The notes: generated by a model from the sequence alone, not told the origin. A stretch of DNA of 64,000 nt from Chitinophaga polysaccharea (GCF_007829335.1 NZ_VIWO01000001.1:1-64000), one strand, 5' to 3'; positions 36,593 to 46,697 are shown, numbered from the stretch's first letter. Translations and numbers: made by a program.

Positions 36593-37435
36593 TTACTGGA
36601 TGGTAATAACTGGTTTACCTGGTTTAGGCGTAACGGTGATAACAGCATCAGCCCCACTGGACTGCGCAATAGCGGAGTATGTGGTATTGCATGATTTTAC
36701 AGTGTAGGCTACTGTCACGCTGTATTTATATTTCTTTTCGGTGCCTGCTGAAGTCACCGCAGGATCTGTAACCGTATAATTGGCGGTTGTGGCAACTTGT
36801 TGCGTCTGAGCAGAGCCACCTATCTCTGTTCTGTTCCAGACATACTTGAGATCAAAATCAGAAATCTGGAATTGCTTTAAACCTGGAACACTATTTAAGT
36901 TGCCATTAAATGCAACGGTGCTCGTCAGATTAATTGCTTTAGTAGGATTCGTGGGTGCTCCATTAGCCGCGCAATAAGTAAGACTGGGGTTATTGGCCTG
37001 GTCTACAGCAGAAGTTACCGTAAGACCTGGCAGCACAAACACCGTAAATATCACCGGGTCTGCCGGACAGTTTGCGGTACCGGTAGACGCGGTCACCTGG
37101 TAAGTATGCCAGCCGGGCGTAGCGCTGGCCACTACCAGCTTTTCATTGGTAGGTGTAGCGGTCGCAGGTAAAGCTCCAGCGTTACCAGAGGCATCAATCT
37201 CCAGCCATTGCCAACTGGTATAGTTAACCGACGGGCTGGTTGGATCAGAGGTACTCGATGTCAGTGTAAAACCGGATTGATCTACACAAAATAAGGTGGT
37301 ACCTGTACTGGTGGAAGTACCCTTGGTTGGGTCATCTCCCACGGAAAGGTCGGCAGGTGTTTTCACAGGAATTGTTTGTGCATTCGCAGTGAATGTAAAA
37401 AGCAATACCAGGGCTGCCAATGCCAGTTTGAACAT
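36593..37435 (-). CDS. Secreted Ig-like protein of the surface operon
   Basis: The start at ATG 37435 (280 aa) gives a classical signal peptide (MFKLALAALVLLFTFTANAQ); an in-frame ATG at 37507 would add 24 residues. The rest is low in Lys/Glu, rich in Thr/Ser/Asn/Ala and beta-rich, with paired Cys near FCVDQSG and NCPADPV and near YCAANG and KSCNTTY. It looks like two or three Ig/PKD-like domains. No enzymatic motif is seen. It sits 75 nt from the upstream stop. Confidence 0.8.
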   Translation of the reverse strand: MFKLALAALVLLFTFTANAQTIPVKTPADLSVGDDPTKGTSTSTGTTLFCVDQSGFTLTSSTSDPTSPSVNYTSWQWLEIDASGNAGALPATATPTNEKLVVASATPGWHTYQVTASTGTANCPADPVIFTVFVLPGLTVTSAVDQANNPSLTYCAANGAPTNPTKAINLTSTVAFNGNLNSVPGLKQFQISDFDLKYVWNRTEIGGSAQTQQVATTANYTVTDPAVTSAGTEKKYKYSVTVAYTVKSCNTTYSAIAQSSGADAVITVTPKPGKPVITIQ

Positions 37436-37510
37436 GTTTCCACGGATAACAGGGACCAGTAAAACCGGGTAAAAAGACCGGCGCATTCCGAGAATACTAA
37501 TTTTCATATG

Positions 37511-38956
37511 TTAAGGGTTTAATTGAATGGTTAATAAAGGGGCCCCGGGACGTGGAACCACGTTAACGGTAACGGGTATACGATTACTGGCAACACTGTT
37601 GCAGCCGCTTCTCACGGCTTCCACATAATAGGTATAGGTACCCGGACTGGTAATCACCGGCTTAAAAGAACTGCCGGTGCCAAGCAAGGTGGTATTATTA
37701 GACTGATACCAATTATAGATGGCACAGGGATCTGTATTGGAAATATTAAGCTGTAGTTTACCGGCATCTTTAATGCAGACAGGATTAGCGCTGGCACTGC
37801 CATTAATGGTGAGTCCATAAGTGGGAACAGGCATGATTGTTTTCACATCATAAATCCGCAATGACGACAGCGCGCCTACCAATCCACCCATTGAAATATC
37901 GATGCGATCAAAAGCAGCGGGGATAGCGGCCGATAAAACATACTTATTACCGGCGCCACTTAGCAGCCGTAAATTAAGCAGGGTGTTGGTATTGGTAATA
38001 GCGCTGCCGGCTGCTGTTTTCCCCAGGTAAGGCTGTATGGTGAAGCCAGTCAGCAAATTGAGATCCAGCAATCCTGCGCCAGGATCCTGCAATACGATGT
38101 AGATAGAGTCGCCCGGGCGGGTGGTGGTATTGAATAGTACGGTTTCAAATACTTGTGTCAACACGGCGGCGCCGGTGTTCAATTGTGCATAAGTGCTGAG
38201 TGTAGGATCCACATCGATGGCGTTCCATTTATTGGTAACGGATCCGGTGGCATTGGCAATGCTTAGCCCTCCTGCTCTTATGCCTGCGAGTACGTCAATA
38301 GGTTGGTTACAGGTGGCGGAAGTAGCATCCTGCAGAATATAGGCATCATACACTCCCATGCTGGCGCCAACAGATAGCACGCCGTTGAGTGTCACCGATA
38401 CGCCATCATAAGCCACTGGCGTTCCGGCGGCGGTTTGAGGAGTGAAGGAAACTTCCATATCCCCGGCGCCGCTGAGCACAGCTAACAAATCACCAGCGGT
38501 ATAAGCCTGACCCACCGGCTGTTCATTATGCGATGCATCATACACAAATGGTTGCACGGTAAAGGAGCTTCCCAATCCTACCAGGTTCACCGGGTAGTTG
38601 ATCTTCACGTAGATGGGCGTTCCGGCCGCTACCTGGCTGTTGAAACTGAGATATTGCGTGGCAGTTACCAACCCCAGTACGCCGAGTGTGGCATTTAAAG
38701 TAGAGTTAGTAACAGGATTTCCGTCGGCTGCATTACCGGCATTGGTAACACTGGCCAAAAGTGGCGTAACTACAGGTCTTTGACCGAGGGCATATTTCCT
38801 GATTTTAGGAACGGGGCAGCTTTGGCTTGAAACAGAAGAAAATGGGAAAATGAGGGAAAAGAAACATAGTATAGTAACATAGCGTAATCCCCTCGCCGAT
38901 CGGGATAATTTGGCTGTAATCTCTATATTCAACAACACACAGAAAGGGATACGCAT
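37511..38956 (-). CDS. Large secreted Ig-like surface protein
   Basis: The 481-aa protein has an N-terminal hydrophobic signal (about residues 27-45, ending near SVSSQS). Most of it is a Gly/Ala/Thr-rich beta structure of unknown family. The C-terminal 90 residues form an Ig-like domain (PVCIKDAGKLQLNISNTDPC, GTYTYYVEAVRSGCNSVASN) typical of T9SS-secreted adhesin-like proteins. It is the first gene of the four-gene leftward operon ending with PorP/SprF. It has no T9SS sorting domain of its own. Confidence 0.78.
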   Translation of the reverse strand: MRIPFCVLLNIEITAKLSRSARGLRYVTILCFFSLIFPFSSVSSQSCPVPKIRKYALGQRPVVTPLLASVTNAGNAADGNPVTNSTLNATLGVLGLVTATQYLSFNSQVAAGTPIYVKINYPVNLVGLGSSFTVQPFVYDASHNEQPVGQAYTAGDLLAVLSGAGDMEVSFTPQTAAGTPVAYDGVSVTLNGVLSVGASMGVYDAYILQDATSATCNQPIDVLAGIRAGGLSIANATGSVTNKWNAIDVDPTLSTYAQLNTGAAVLTQVFETVLFNTTTRPGDSIYIVLQDPGAGLLDLNLLTGFTIQPYLGKTAAGSAITNTNTLLNLRLLSGAGNKYVLSAAIPAAFDRIDISMGGLVGALSSLRIYDVKTIMPVPTYGLTINGSASANPVCIKDAGKLQLNISNTDPCAIYNWYQSNNTTLLGTGSSFKPVITSPGTYTYYVEAVRSGCNSVASNRIPVTVNVVPRPGAPLLTIQLNP

Positions 38957-39365
38957 AAGGATATTAGTCGCTGTAATAACTGGGATATTTCTGGTACGGT
39001 ATGACTAATGTACCCTAATAATCTACAGGGGTAAGTCTTTCAGCGCCTAATGAACAAAATGAATAATAACAGAAGATGAATGAAAATGCACAAAAAATGT
39101 AAAACCAATAAATGTTTTACATGAAATAAATTACACATTAGTGTTTTTATCTACTTAAAAACAACCAATATAAGTTCACAAAACTGGCATGGAATTATTC
39201 TGCTCTGGGTTTGCCTTCGCAAATGGCCGTAGGATCAAGTTTTCAACTTGATCCCTTGATCCATCAGAACCATTGTAATAATTGTAATATATGAATAGGC
39301 TAAAAAGAAAAAAGGCCCCTCTTTTCAGAGGAGCCTTCAGCTCTTTGGAACTACGTACCTTCTTG
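38957..39365. other. A/T-rich noncoding region upstream of the surface operon
   Basis: About 410 nt hold no gene I can support. It contains a perfect 10-bp hairpin (39231-39240/39244-39253, loop TTC) and the tRNA-Glu terminator at 39312-39337. No clean TAnnTTTG leftward promoter was found. Confidence 0.5.
39312..39337 (-). terminator. terminator of the second tRNA-Glu
   Basis: An 11-bp stem with one mismatch (39312-39322/39327-39337) is followed by a T-rich run on the minus strand, 28 nt past the tRNA. Confidence 0.75.
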
Positions 39366-39437
39366 TACCACGTACGGGAATCGAACCCGTGACTCCTCCG
39401 TGAAAGGGAGGCGTCTTAACCCCTTGACCAACGCGGC
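39366..39437 (-). tRNA. tRNA-Glu (UUC), second copy
   Basis: A 72-nt cloverleaf with the same acceptor and anticodon stems and anticodon UUC as the copy at 29812. It differs by two bases (one in the T-loop, one in the variable-loop/T-stem region). Its terminator and promoter are of the same type but not the same sequence. Confidence 0.96.
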
Positions 39438-39456
39438 ATGTATCGTTTTGGGATTG

Positions 39457-39487
39457 CAAATGTAGGACGTTATTTTATATTTCCAAA
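39457..39487 (-). promoter_or_regulatory. tRNA-Glu promoter 2
   Basis: TACATTTG (39457-39464) and TTTG (39484-39487) on the minus strand with exactly 19 nt between, 19 nt upstream of the tRNA. Confidence 0.8.
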
Positions 39488-39579
39488 AAAAATTTTGCTA
39501 ACCTAAATTTATATTGATTAATAAGGGTATTGATTGTAAATTCGCTCTCGATTTTTTCATACTCAAATCACGATGTAAA

Positions 39580-40596
39580 ATGGGAACTACTCTCAAAATT
39601 GGTATTAATGGTTTCGGTCGTATTGGCCGTTTGGTATACCGCCAAATTTACAAAATGCCCGGCATTGATGTGGTAGCTATCAATGACCTCACCAGCCCTA
39701 ACGTGCTGGCGCATTTGCTGAAATATGATTCAGCACAGGGTAGATTCGATGCAGAAGTTAAGCATTCTGAAAACGCAATCAATGTGAACGGTGAAGATGT
39801 GAAAATATATGCACAGAGAGATCCGTCTCAAATTCCTTGGAAAGAGCATGACATCGACGTAGTAATCGAATGTACCGGTTTCTTCGCCGACAGAGATAAA
39901 GCTGCTGCACACATCACTGCTGGCGCTAAACGCGTAGTAATCTCTGCTCCCGCTACTGGTGATCTGAAAACGATCGTTTTCAACGTTAACCACGAAATCC
40001 TGGATGGTAGCGAAACCGTTATCTCCTGCGCTTCCTGTACTACCAACTGCTTAGCTCCTATGGCTAAAGTATTGCAGGACAAATTCGGTATCATCACCGG
40101 TTTAATGACTACCGTACACGCTTACACCAACGACCAGAACACCCTGGATGCTCCTCATCCAAAAGGTGACCTGCGCCGTGCCCGTGCTGCTGCCGCTAAC
40201 ATCGTACCTAACAGTACCGGTGCCGCTAAAGCTATCGGCCTGGTATTACCTGAACTGAAAGGTAAACTGGACGGTAACGCACAACGCGTACCTACTATCA
40301 CCGGTTCTTTAACTGAGCTGACCACCATCCTTGGTAAAAAAGTAACTGCTGATGAAATCAACGCAGCAATGAAAGCCGCTTCCAACGAATCTTTCGGTTA
40401 TACCGAAGATGAAATTGTAAGCTCTGACATCATCGGTATCCACTTCGGTTCCTTGTTCGATGCTACTCAAACTAAAGTAATGACTGTAGGCGAACACCAA
40501 ATGGTTAAAACCGTTTCCTGGTACGATAACGAAATGAGTTATGTATCTCAGCTGGTACGTACTGTAAAGTACTTCGCTGGTCTGATTACTAAATAA
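39580..40596 (+). CDS. gapA: Glyceraldehyde-3-phosphate dehydrogenase
   Basis: The ATG at 39580 starts the normal N-terminus [17 protein letters not shown] (338 aa), so an upstream ATG at 39514 is rejected. The enzyme oxidises glyceraldehyde-3-phosphate with NAD and phosphate in glycolysis. The Rossmann motif is GINGFGRIG, and the catalytic Cys153 is in SCASCTTNC with the matching His in [30 protein letters not shown] binds phosphate. Codon use is strongly biased to GGT, CGT, GCT and AAC, as in highly expressed genes. pgk follows 165 nt downstream. Confidence 0.97.
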   Translation: MGTTLKIGINGFGRIGRLVYRQIYKMPGIDVVAINDLTSPNVLAHLLKYDSAQGRFDAEVKHSENAINVNGEDVKIYAQRDPSQIPWKEHDIDVVIECTGFFADRDKAAAHITAGAKRVVISAPATGDLKTIVFNVNHEILDGSETVISCASCTTNCLAPMAKVLQDKFGIITGLMTTVHAYTNDQNTLDAPHPKGDLRRARAAAANIVPNSTGAAKAIGLVLPELKGKLDGNAQRVPTITGSLTELTTILGKKVTADEINAAMKAASNESFGYTEDEIVSSDIIGIHFGSLFDATQTKVMTVGEHQMVKTVSWYDNEMSYVSQLVRTVKYFAGLITK

Positions 40597-40607
40597 TTAT
40601 ACCATGT

Positions 40608-40629
40608 ACTCCCCGCTGTTGCGGGGAGT
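40608..40629 (+). terminator. terminator of gapA
   Basis: Perfect 9-bp GC-rich stem (40608-40616/40621-40629), 11 nt past the stop, followed by CTTTAAA. It separates gapA from pgk. Confidence 0.8.
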
Positions 40630-40761
40630 CTTTAAATTCCGCGGGACTACACCATAGCAGCAATTGGCCAGAGTTTTATTTTTGGTTGTATACTTGCTTT
40701 GCGCTGTTAGTACCGCGGTTTTTTAATATTACCCTGTTCTCATGATCTTAAATTGATACAT

Positions 40762-41961
40762 ATGAGCAAATTTGCTAACTATAACTTTAATGGCCGCAAA
40801 GTATTGGTACGTGTAGATTTCAACGTTCCCCTGAACGATGAGTTCCAGATTACCGATGATACCCGTATGCGCGCAGCGGTTCCCACTATCCAGAAAATCC
40901 TGAAAGATGGCGGCGCCGTAATGCTGATGTCTCACCTGGGCCGCCCGAAAGACGGTCCCACCGATAAATATTCTTTAAGGCACCTGGTATATCACCTCGT
41001 TAGCTTACTGGGCGGCGTTACTGTAAAATTTGCATCCGACTGCGTTGGCCCCGTTGCCGAAAAAGCAGCTGCAGACCTGCAAATGGGTGAAGTGCTCTTG
41101 CTGGAAAACCTGCGTTTCCACAAAGCAGAAGAAAAAGGAGATCCGCAATTTGCAGAGCAACTCTCCAAGCTCGGTAATGTATATGTAAATGATGCCTTTG
41201 GTACTGCACACCGTGCCCACGCCTCTACCGCAGTGATTGCGCAGTATTTTTCACCGGCCAACCGCATGTTCGGTCTGCTGATGGAAGCAGAAGTAAACAG
41301 CGCCACCAAAGTACTGGACAATGCCGCAGCCCCCTTTACCGCTATCCTCGGTGGCGCAAAAGTGAGCGATAAAATACTCATCATTGAAACCCTGATGGAT
41401 CGTGCCAATAACCTTATCATTGGTGGTGGTATGGCTTATACTTTCCTCAAAGCCCAGGGCAAAGAAATTGGTAGCTCTCTCTGCGAAAACGATAAACTGG
41501 ACCTGGCCAATCAACTGGTAGCCAAAGCAAAGGAAAAAGGCGTAAAACTCTTACTGCCAGTCGATTCTATTGCAGCTGATAAATTTGCGCCAGATGCCAA
41601 TACCCAGGAAGTATCCAACGATAATATTCCTGCAGGATGGATGGGACTTGACATAGGCCCTAAATCTGTAGCCCTGTTTGGCGAAACTATCGCCAATTCC
41701 AACACCATCCTGTGGAATGGTCCCATGGGCGTATTCGAAATGCCCGCCTTCCAGGCTGGTACCAAAGGAGTAGCCGAAGCTATTGTTACAGCCACTGCTA
41801 AAGGAGCTTTCTCCCTGGTAGGCGGCGGTGATTCTGTTGCTGCGGTAAACCAGTTTGGTATTGCCGATAAGGTAAGCTACGTATCTACCGGCGGTGGTGC
41901 CCTGTTAGAATTCTTCGAAGGAAAAGTACTGCCGGGAATCGCGGCTGTAGGTCAGGAATAA
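40762..41961 (+). CDS. pgk: Phosphoglycerate kinase
   Basis: The ATG at 40762 gives 399 aa beginning [20 protein letters not shown]; an ATG lies three codons upstream. The enzyme transfers phosphate from 1,3-bisphosphoglycerate to ADP. Motifs: [37 protein letters not shown] and the C-terminal nucleotide loop GGGDSVAAV. It follows gapA, the enzyme before it in glycolysis, with a terminator between them, so it needs its own promoter. Confidence 0.97.
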   Translation: MSKFANYNFNGRKVLVRVDFNVPLNDEFQITDDTRMRAAVPTIQKILKDGGAVMLMSHLGRPKDGPTDKYSLRHLVYHLVSLLGGVTVKFASDCVGPVAEKAAADLQMGEVLLLENLRFHKAEEKGDPQFAEQLSKLGNVYVNDAFGTAHRAHASTAVIAQYFSPANRMFGLLMEAEVNSATKVLDNAAAPFTAILGGAKVSDKILIIETLMDRANNLIIGGGMAYTFLKAQGKEIGSSLCENDKLDLANQLVAKAKEKGVKLLLPVDSIAADKFAPDANTQEVSNDNIPAGWMGLDIGPKSVALFGETIANSNTILWNGPMGVFEMPAFQAGTKGVAEAIVTATAKGAFSLVGGGDSVAAVNQFGIADKVSYVSTGGGALLEFFEGKVLPGIAAVGQE

Positions 41962-41987
41962 AGCTTTAAAAACATTTAATATAGCAC

Positions 41988-42037
41988 AACAGCTACCAGG
42001 GAGAATGGCGCCAGCATCATTCGCACTGGTAGCTGTT
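41988..42037 (+). terminator. hairpin after pgk
   Basis: Perfect 12-bp arms (41988-41999/42026-42037) with a 26-nt loop, 26 nt past the pgk stop and followed by ACTTTATAA. Probably a terminator or 3'-end stabiliser. Confidence 0.6.
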
Positions 42038-42110
42038 ACTTTATAAGACGGACCATAAAAATACCCCAACGTTTTTTAGTATTTTACCAATAACCATTCA
42101 CTCTTGTGTT

Positions 42111-43526
42111 ATGAACAAACGCCTGCTATGGTATCCGGCCATCATCGGCTCTTTCGGGGTGCTCATCTGGATCATCCTGCAAAAAGGTCAATCGTTGCCC
42201 GTTAACCCCAACCATCTTGTTCCGGCTAAGCCGGTAGCCGTTCCCCCCGCCACAGCGGGATGGTGGCATTACCTCGATAACCTTAAACATCCGTTGGGAT
42301 TATTGCTCCTGCAAATTATCCTGATTATGGTGGTAGCGCGTTTCTTCGGGATATTGGCCAACAAAATAAAACAGCCAGCAGTAGTAGGCGAAATCATTGC
42401 AGGAGTATTACTGGGCCCTTCCCTGCTCGGTTGGATCGCGCCCTCCTTCTCCGGCTTTATTTTCCCGGTGGAATCGCTGAAAAACCTGCAGTTCCTCAGT
42501 CAGATAGGCCTGGCTTTTTTTATGTTTATAGTGGGTATGGAGCTCGACATCAGTAAAATCAGGCATAAAGCCCACGATGCCGTGATGATCAGCCATGCCA
42601 GCATCATTGTGCCTTTCTTCCTGGGCGTTTGGCTGGCTTATTTTCTCTTTACCCGCTTTGCCCCAGCCAATGTGAGCTTCCTTTCTTTTGCGCTGTTTAT
42701 AGGCATCGCCATGAGTATTACCGCCTTCCCGGTACTGGCGCGTATCGTACAGGAAAGAAAACTAACCCATACCCCCCTGGGAATTATGGCTATCACCTGT
42801 GCAGCTGCAGATGATGTAACCGCCTGGTGCATCCTGGCAGTGGTAGTAGCCATTGTGAATGCCAGCGGTCTGATGAGCGCATTCATCACCATTTGCCTCG
42901 CCCTGGTATTTGTAGCACTGATGCTGCTGTTGGTTCGCCCGTGGTTGAATAAAGTAACAGCCTCTCTGATGTCCAAAGGACGTGAGAAAGCGGCGGTATC
43001 CACCGTATTTTTTGTACTGCTGATCTCTGCCTGGGTGGCGGAGGTAATCGGTATCCATGCTCTGTTTGGCGCATTCCTGGCGGGTGTAATTATGCCTGCC
43101 TCCACTAATATCAAACAATTACTCACTGATAAACTGGAAGATGTAAGCGTTATGCTGCTGCTGCCCATCTTTTTTGTCTTCACCGGTTTAAGAACGCAAA
43201 TCGGTTTACTGAACCAGGGGGATCTCTGGATCGTTTGCGGTATTATCATGCTGGTAGCAGTAACAGGAAAATTTGGCGGTAGTGCCATCACCGCCCGGTT
43301 AATGGGACAATCCTGGCGACAGTCGGTAGCCATCGGCGCCCTGATGAACACCCGTGGATTAATGGAATTGGTGGTGTTGAATATCGGCTTTGACCTGGGC
43401 ATCCTGTCACCCGAAATCTTTGCCATGCTGGTATTGATGGCCCTGGCTACTACGTTTATGACCGGTCCGTTACTGGACCTGGTAGCCCTGAGCGAAAAAC
43501 GCAAGCAAAGTTTAACTACTTTATAA
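42111..43526 (+). CDS. CPA2-family cation:proton antiporter
   Basis: The 471-aa membrane protein has about 13 hydrophobic segments. Na+/H+-exchanger features are KQPAVVGEIIAGVLLGPSLLG, a helix with TAFPVLARIVQE, and the CAAADDVTAW motif whose acidic pair is the ion-binding site (GIMAITCAAADD). GALMNTRGLMELVVLNIG is typical of the CPA2/KefB group. There is no C-terminal RCK nucleotide-binding domain, so gating by NAD or glutathione is not expected. It exchanges K+ or Na+ for protons; which ion is not visible. Confidence 0.92.
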   Translation: MNKRLLWYPAIIGSFGVLIWIILQKGQSLPVNPNHLVPAKPVAVPPATAGWWHYLDNLKHPLGLLLLQIILIMVVARFFGILANKIKQPAVVGEIIAGVLLGPSLLGWIAPSFSGFIFPVESLKNLQFLSQIGLAFFMFIVGMELDISKIRHKAHDAVMISHASIIVPFFLGVWLAYFLFTRFAPANVSFLSFALFIGIAMSITAFPVLARIVQERKLTHTPLGIMAITCAAADDVTAWCILAVVVAIVNASGLMSAFITICLALVFVALMLLLVRPWLNKVTASLMSKGREKAAVSTVFFVLLISAWVAEVIGIHALFGAFLAGVIMPASTNIKQLLTDKLEDVSVMLLLPIFFVFTGLRTQIGLLNQGDLWIVCGIIMLVAVTGKFGGSAITARLMGQSWRQSVAIGALMNTRGLMELVVLNIGFDLGILSPEIFAMLVLMALATTFMTGPLLDLVALSEKRKQSLTTL

Positions 43527-43537
43527 ATCATTCCGTC

Positions 43538-43586
43538 ATAAAACAAAGAGAGGGAGCTGATGATCAGCTCCCTCTCTTTGTTTTAT
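43538..43586. terminator. bidirectional terminator
   Basis: Perfect 23-bp arms (43538-43560/43564-43586) with a 3-nt loop, between the convergent antiporter and lytic transglycosylase genes. Confidence 0.88.
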
Positions 43587-43605
43587 CGTATATCCTTTCG
43601 GGTAA

Positions 43606-44871
43606 TTATTTCTTTTTCTTCTTAGCGGTGTGCTTCTTTCCGGTATGATGCTTCTTGGCTGCTGAATGATGTTTCCTGGAAGAATAAGTAGTTTTCTTGG
43701 CTACAGTTGTTTTCTCTGCCATTTTCACCGGCGGTGGGAACTTAGATTTATCTACTCCTACCGCTTTATCGTCCAGTGTCATTTGTACAGATTCTTTCAG
43801 CATCTCATCTTTCTCCGCCATGAACTGCTTCATTTTCTCTTTCGGAATGCGCAAGTCGTAAGAATTTTCTGCACTCCCCATTGCTTTGGCAAAACCCGGG
43901 TTGAAGCGATCTAATTCTGGCACAGACATATCCAGCTTCTTTGCAATAGCTTCCAGGCGATATTTACCAGTGACATTGATTTCAACAGTGTTGAAAATTT
44001 CGTCTTCCGTTAATGGTCCTTTTGCTACAGGTGTGGCCATGTTTTCACCAGCCGGCATATTTACCGTAATGGTAGGATTTACATCGTCGCTTACACCAAA
44101 GAAGTTATTGAACCTGTCGAGAATATAACCAGTAGCAATGAATTTGTATACGTGGTTACGGGATTCTGCTGGCAGGAAGTACTGCATTCCCCAGAAGTCC
44201 TTACGTCCGCTGGCATTGATGGCTCGTTGAACACCACCTGCACCGCAGTTGTAAGCAGCTACCACCAATAACCAGTCGTCGAACTGCGCATACAACTGAT
44301 TCAGGAACTGAGCAGCAGCCAGGGTAGATTTATAAAAATCTTTTCTTTCATCCACTTTCTTTCCTACACTCAAACCAAAAATGCGGGCGGTACCGGCCAT
44401 AAACTGCCAAGCGCCTACTGCACCTACCCTGGAACGGGCATTGGTGTTAAAGCTGGATTCAATCACTGCGAGGTATTTCATTTCTTCCGGGATACCGTTA
44501 TCGCGGAATACTTTTTCAATCATATTGAAATAAGGCTGTCCCTTATCAATCATGATTTGCAGGTGCTGGCTATACCGGGTGGCATAATTACTCACATAAC
44601 CTGCTACCAGGTTATTGTTAATTTGCTCGTACACCTTCGCGCTACGAATGGTGTTAGGTAAACTTTGGGCAGCCTTTCTAACGGCCACCGATGTGGGAGA
44701 TGCCTGTACTGAATCCTTAGGTAAATGCACCTTATGACTCAGTCTTACAACTGAAGTATCTGGCGCTCCTATTGGATACACCATCTCTTTAGGATTGCTA
44801 TTGCTTCCCTTCACTTCCAACCCCACTAAACTTGTTGCTGGCAACAGCAGTAGTAAAAAGATTTTTCTCAT
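43606..44871 (-). CDS. Exported lytic transglycosylase with Lys/His-rich tail
   Basis: The ATG at 44871 starts a signal peptide (MRKIFLLLLLPATSLVGLEV, 421 aa). A family-1 SLT domain (about residues 115-250) cleaves peptidoglycan: the catalytic Glu is in LAVIESSFNTNA, with GAWQFM and AAYNCGAGGV. A LysM-like region (TVEINVTGKYRLEAIAKKLD) follows. The last 40 residues are Lys/His-rich (HHSAAKKHHTGKKH, ending KKKKK), which may bind anionic polymers. It is 10 nt downstream of gatA and shares its transcript. Confidence 0.93.
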   Translation of the reverse strand: MRKIFLLLLLPATSLVGLEVKGSNSNPKEMVYPIGAPDTSVVRLSHKVHLPKDSVQASPTSVAVRKAAQSLPNTIRSAKVYEQINNNLVAGYVSNYATRYSQHLQIMIDKGQPYFNMIEKVFRDNGIPEEMKYLAVIESSFNTNARSRVGAVGAWQFMAGTARIFGLSVGKKVDERKDFYKSTLAAAQFLNQLYAQFDDWLLVVAAYNCGAGGVQRAINASGRKDFWGMQYFLPAESRNHVYKFIATGYILDRFNNFFGVSDDVNPTITVNMPAGENMATPVAKGPLTEDEIFNTVEINVTGKYRLEAIAKKLDMSVPELDRFNPGFAKAMGSAENSYDLRIPKEKMKQFMAEKDEMLKESVQMTLDDKAVGVDKSKFPPPVKMAEKTTVAKKTTYSSRKHHSAAKKHHTGKKHTAKKKKK

Positions 44872-44881
44872 ACAATTTATT

Positions 44882-46327
44882 TTAAACAACAGTAACCTGT
44901 TCTTTAGCCATGATTCGATTGGCTATATGCAACAAGTTTGCTTCGCTAAACTTCTTTGTGATGATCTGTACACCATATGGCATTCCATTCGAATGCCGGC
45001 TCAAAGGAACGGATATTGCCGGAACCCCTGCCAGATTTGCCAGTACCGTATAAATATCGGCCAGGTACATGGCGATGGGGTCATCTGTTTTCTCCCCTAA
45101 TTTAAATGCCGTAGACGGCACTGTTGGCATTAAAATGGCGTCGTACTCTTCTAATATTTCGTTGAGTTTTTCTGTAACAAGACGCCTAACCTGTTGTGCC
45201 TTAGTATAATATGCGTCGTAATATCCCGCGCTCAGCACAAAAGTCCCCAGTAATATACGACGTTTTACCTCTTTTCCAAACCCCTCTGATCTACTTTTTT
45301 TGTAAAATTCGATGAGATCCAGATGCTGCTCTGCTGTTCTATGCCCATATTTTACCCCATCGTAACGGGACAAATTAGACGATGCTTCAGCAGTAGTAAG
45401 TACGTAATAGGCCGGAACCACATAGTCAAGATATTCGAAACTTCTTCCTGATACTGTATGACCTAATAATTGCAAACTTTCAAAGAAATCAATATAGCCG
45501 TCCTTCATTTCTGCGTCCAGTCCATCATGGTACTGGGCATCCCTTAAATACGCAAATTTGAACGTTTTATTGTCCTCCAGACCGGCTTTATAATCAGGTA
45601 CTGCTTGTTGAGAAGCGGTACTATCAAACTCATCCGGTCCTGCGATTACCTGTAAAACAGCGGCCACATCAGCAATATCTTTGCCAAAAATACCGATCTG
45701 ATCGAATGAAGAAGCGTAAGCAATAAGTCCATACCGGGAAATGCGGCCATAAGTAGGTTTTAATCCTACAATACCGCAAAAATCAGCTGGTTGGCGAACA
45801 GATCCTCCCGTATCGCTTCCCAGGCTCACCTGGCATAAATCTGCCTGTACGGCTACTGCCGACCCGCCGGAAGATCCTCCCGGAACACGGGAATTATCCA
45901 GGGCATTGAGGGTAGGCCCAAAAGCAGAATTTTCATTGGTAGATCCCATAGCGAATTCATCGCAGTTGAGATTACCAATGATAATGGCATCTTCCGCCAG
46001 CAACCGCTCTACAGCCGTGGCAGAAAACAAAGAAGTAAACCCTTCCAATATATGGGAAGCGGCGCTTACATTATGGCCTTTATAGCAGATAACATCCTTA
46101 ATACCTATCACCACTCCTGCCAATGCACCCAGCTTTTCTCCGTTTTTTAAACGGGTATCCAGCATTTGTGCCTTTGTCAGGGCTTCCTCCTCATACACTT
46201 CCAGGAAGGCATTTAAATGTTTTAGCTGTGCAATACGGTTCAGGTAATAACGAACCTGCTCCATACAGCTTGTGTTGCCGGCGTATAATGCTTTATGAAA
46301 AGTAGTTATACAGCTGAATTCAGACAA
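44882..46327 (-). CDS. gatA: Asp-tRNA(Asn)/Glu-tRNA(Gln) amidotransferase subunit A
   Basis: The 481-aa amidase releases ammonia from glutamine to amidate Glu-tRNA(Gln) or Asp-tRNA(Asn). The catalytic Lys is in GIKDVICYKGHN, the cis-Ser in PGGSSGGSAVAV and the nucleophile Ser in SDTGGSVRQPADFCG. The start at 46327 is a TTG; it keeps the conserved HKALYAGNT region, while the first ATG (46264) would cut it. gatB and gatC are not adjacent. Its last codons precede the transglycosylase start by 10 nt. Confidence 0.94.
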   Translation of the reverse strand: MSEFSCITTFHKALYAGNTSCMEQVRYYLNRIAQLKHLNAFLEVYEEEALTKAQMLDTRLKNGEKLGALAGVVIGIKDVICYKGHNVSAASHILEGFTSLFSATAVERLLAEDAIIIGNLNCDEFAMGSTNENSAFGPTLNALDNSRVPGGSSGGSAVAVQADLCQVSLGSDTGGSVRQPADFCGIVGLKPTYGRISRYGLIAYASSFDQIGIFGKDIADVAAVLQVIAGPDEFDSTASQQAVPDYKAGLEDNKTFKFAYLRDAQYHDGLDAEMKDGYIDFFESLQLLGHTVSGRSFEYLDYVVPAYYVLTTAEASSNLSRYDGVKYGHRTAEQHLDLIEFYKKSRSEGFGKEVKRRILLGTFVLSAGYYDAYYTKAQQVRRLVTEKLNEILEEYDAILMPTVPSTAFKLGEKTDDPIAMYLADIYTVLANLAGVPAISVPLSRHSNGMPYGVQIITKKFSEANLLHIANRIMAKEQVTVV

Positions 46328-46386
46328 GGCTAAACCAGTTAAAATTGAAACTAATCAGTAAAACCCCGCAGGGTGTTGGCAATCAA

Positions 46387-46668
46387 TTACGCGTTGTGAT
46401 GCGGATCTACAGCTTCCTTGGTAGGAACATCAGTAGTAGCCGGTGCAGAAGGCTGAACAGGCTTTTCTCTCATACCTTCTTCTATCTCCTGGCGCACATT
46501 GTTTTTGGCGTCATTAAATTCGCGGATACCTTTACCCAGGCCACGCATTAATTCAGGGATTTTCTTGCCTCCAAAAAGCAGCAATACTACCACTGCAATT
46601 AAAAGCAGCTCGGACATACCAATATCCTGAAGAATCAAAAATGATGATTTAACAAAAACAGCTGTCAT
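46387..46668 (-). CDS. tatA: Twin-arginine translocase subunit TatA/E
   Basis: The 93-aa protein has one N-terminal membrane helix ([19 protein letters not shown], preceded by a short polar stretch). The amphipathic helix [19 protein letters not shown] follows, with an acidic C-terminal tail. It forms the TatA pore for folded exported proteins. The window also encodes a superoxide dismutase with a Tat-like signal. tatC is not in the window. A TATCTTTG box (46698-46705) lies 29 nt upstream. Confidence 0.93.
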   Translation of the reverse strand: MTAVFVKSSFLILQDIGMSELLLIAVVVLLLFGGKKIPELMRGLGKGIREFNDAKNNVRQEIEEGMREKPVQPSAPATTDVPTKEAVDPHHNA

Positions 46669-46697
46669 CGTCTCAAAAATTTATATTGTTCAGTCAA

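Noticed and set aside
29812..39437. An integrative element between the two tRNA-Glu genes
   Set aside because: No integrase, transposase, relaxase or phage gene lies between them, and the gene content is ordinary for the phylum.
42638..43546. A 302-codon frame antisense to the antiporter gene
   Set aside because: Ser/Arg/Thr-rich shadow of a membrane protein gene with no family match.
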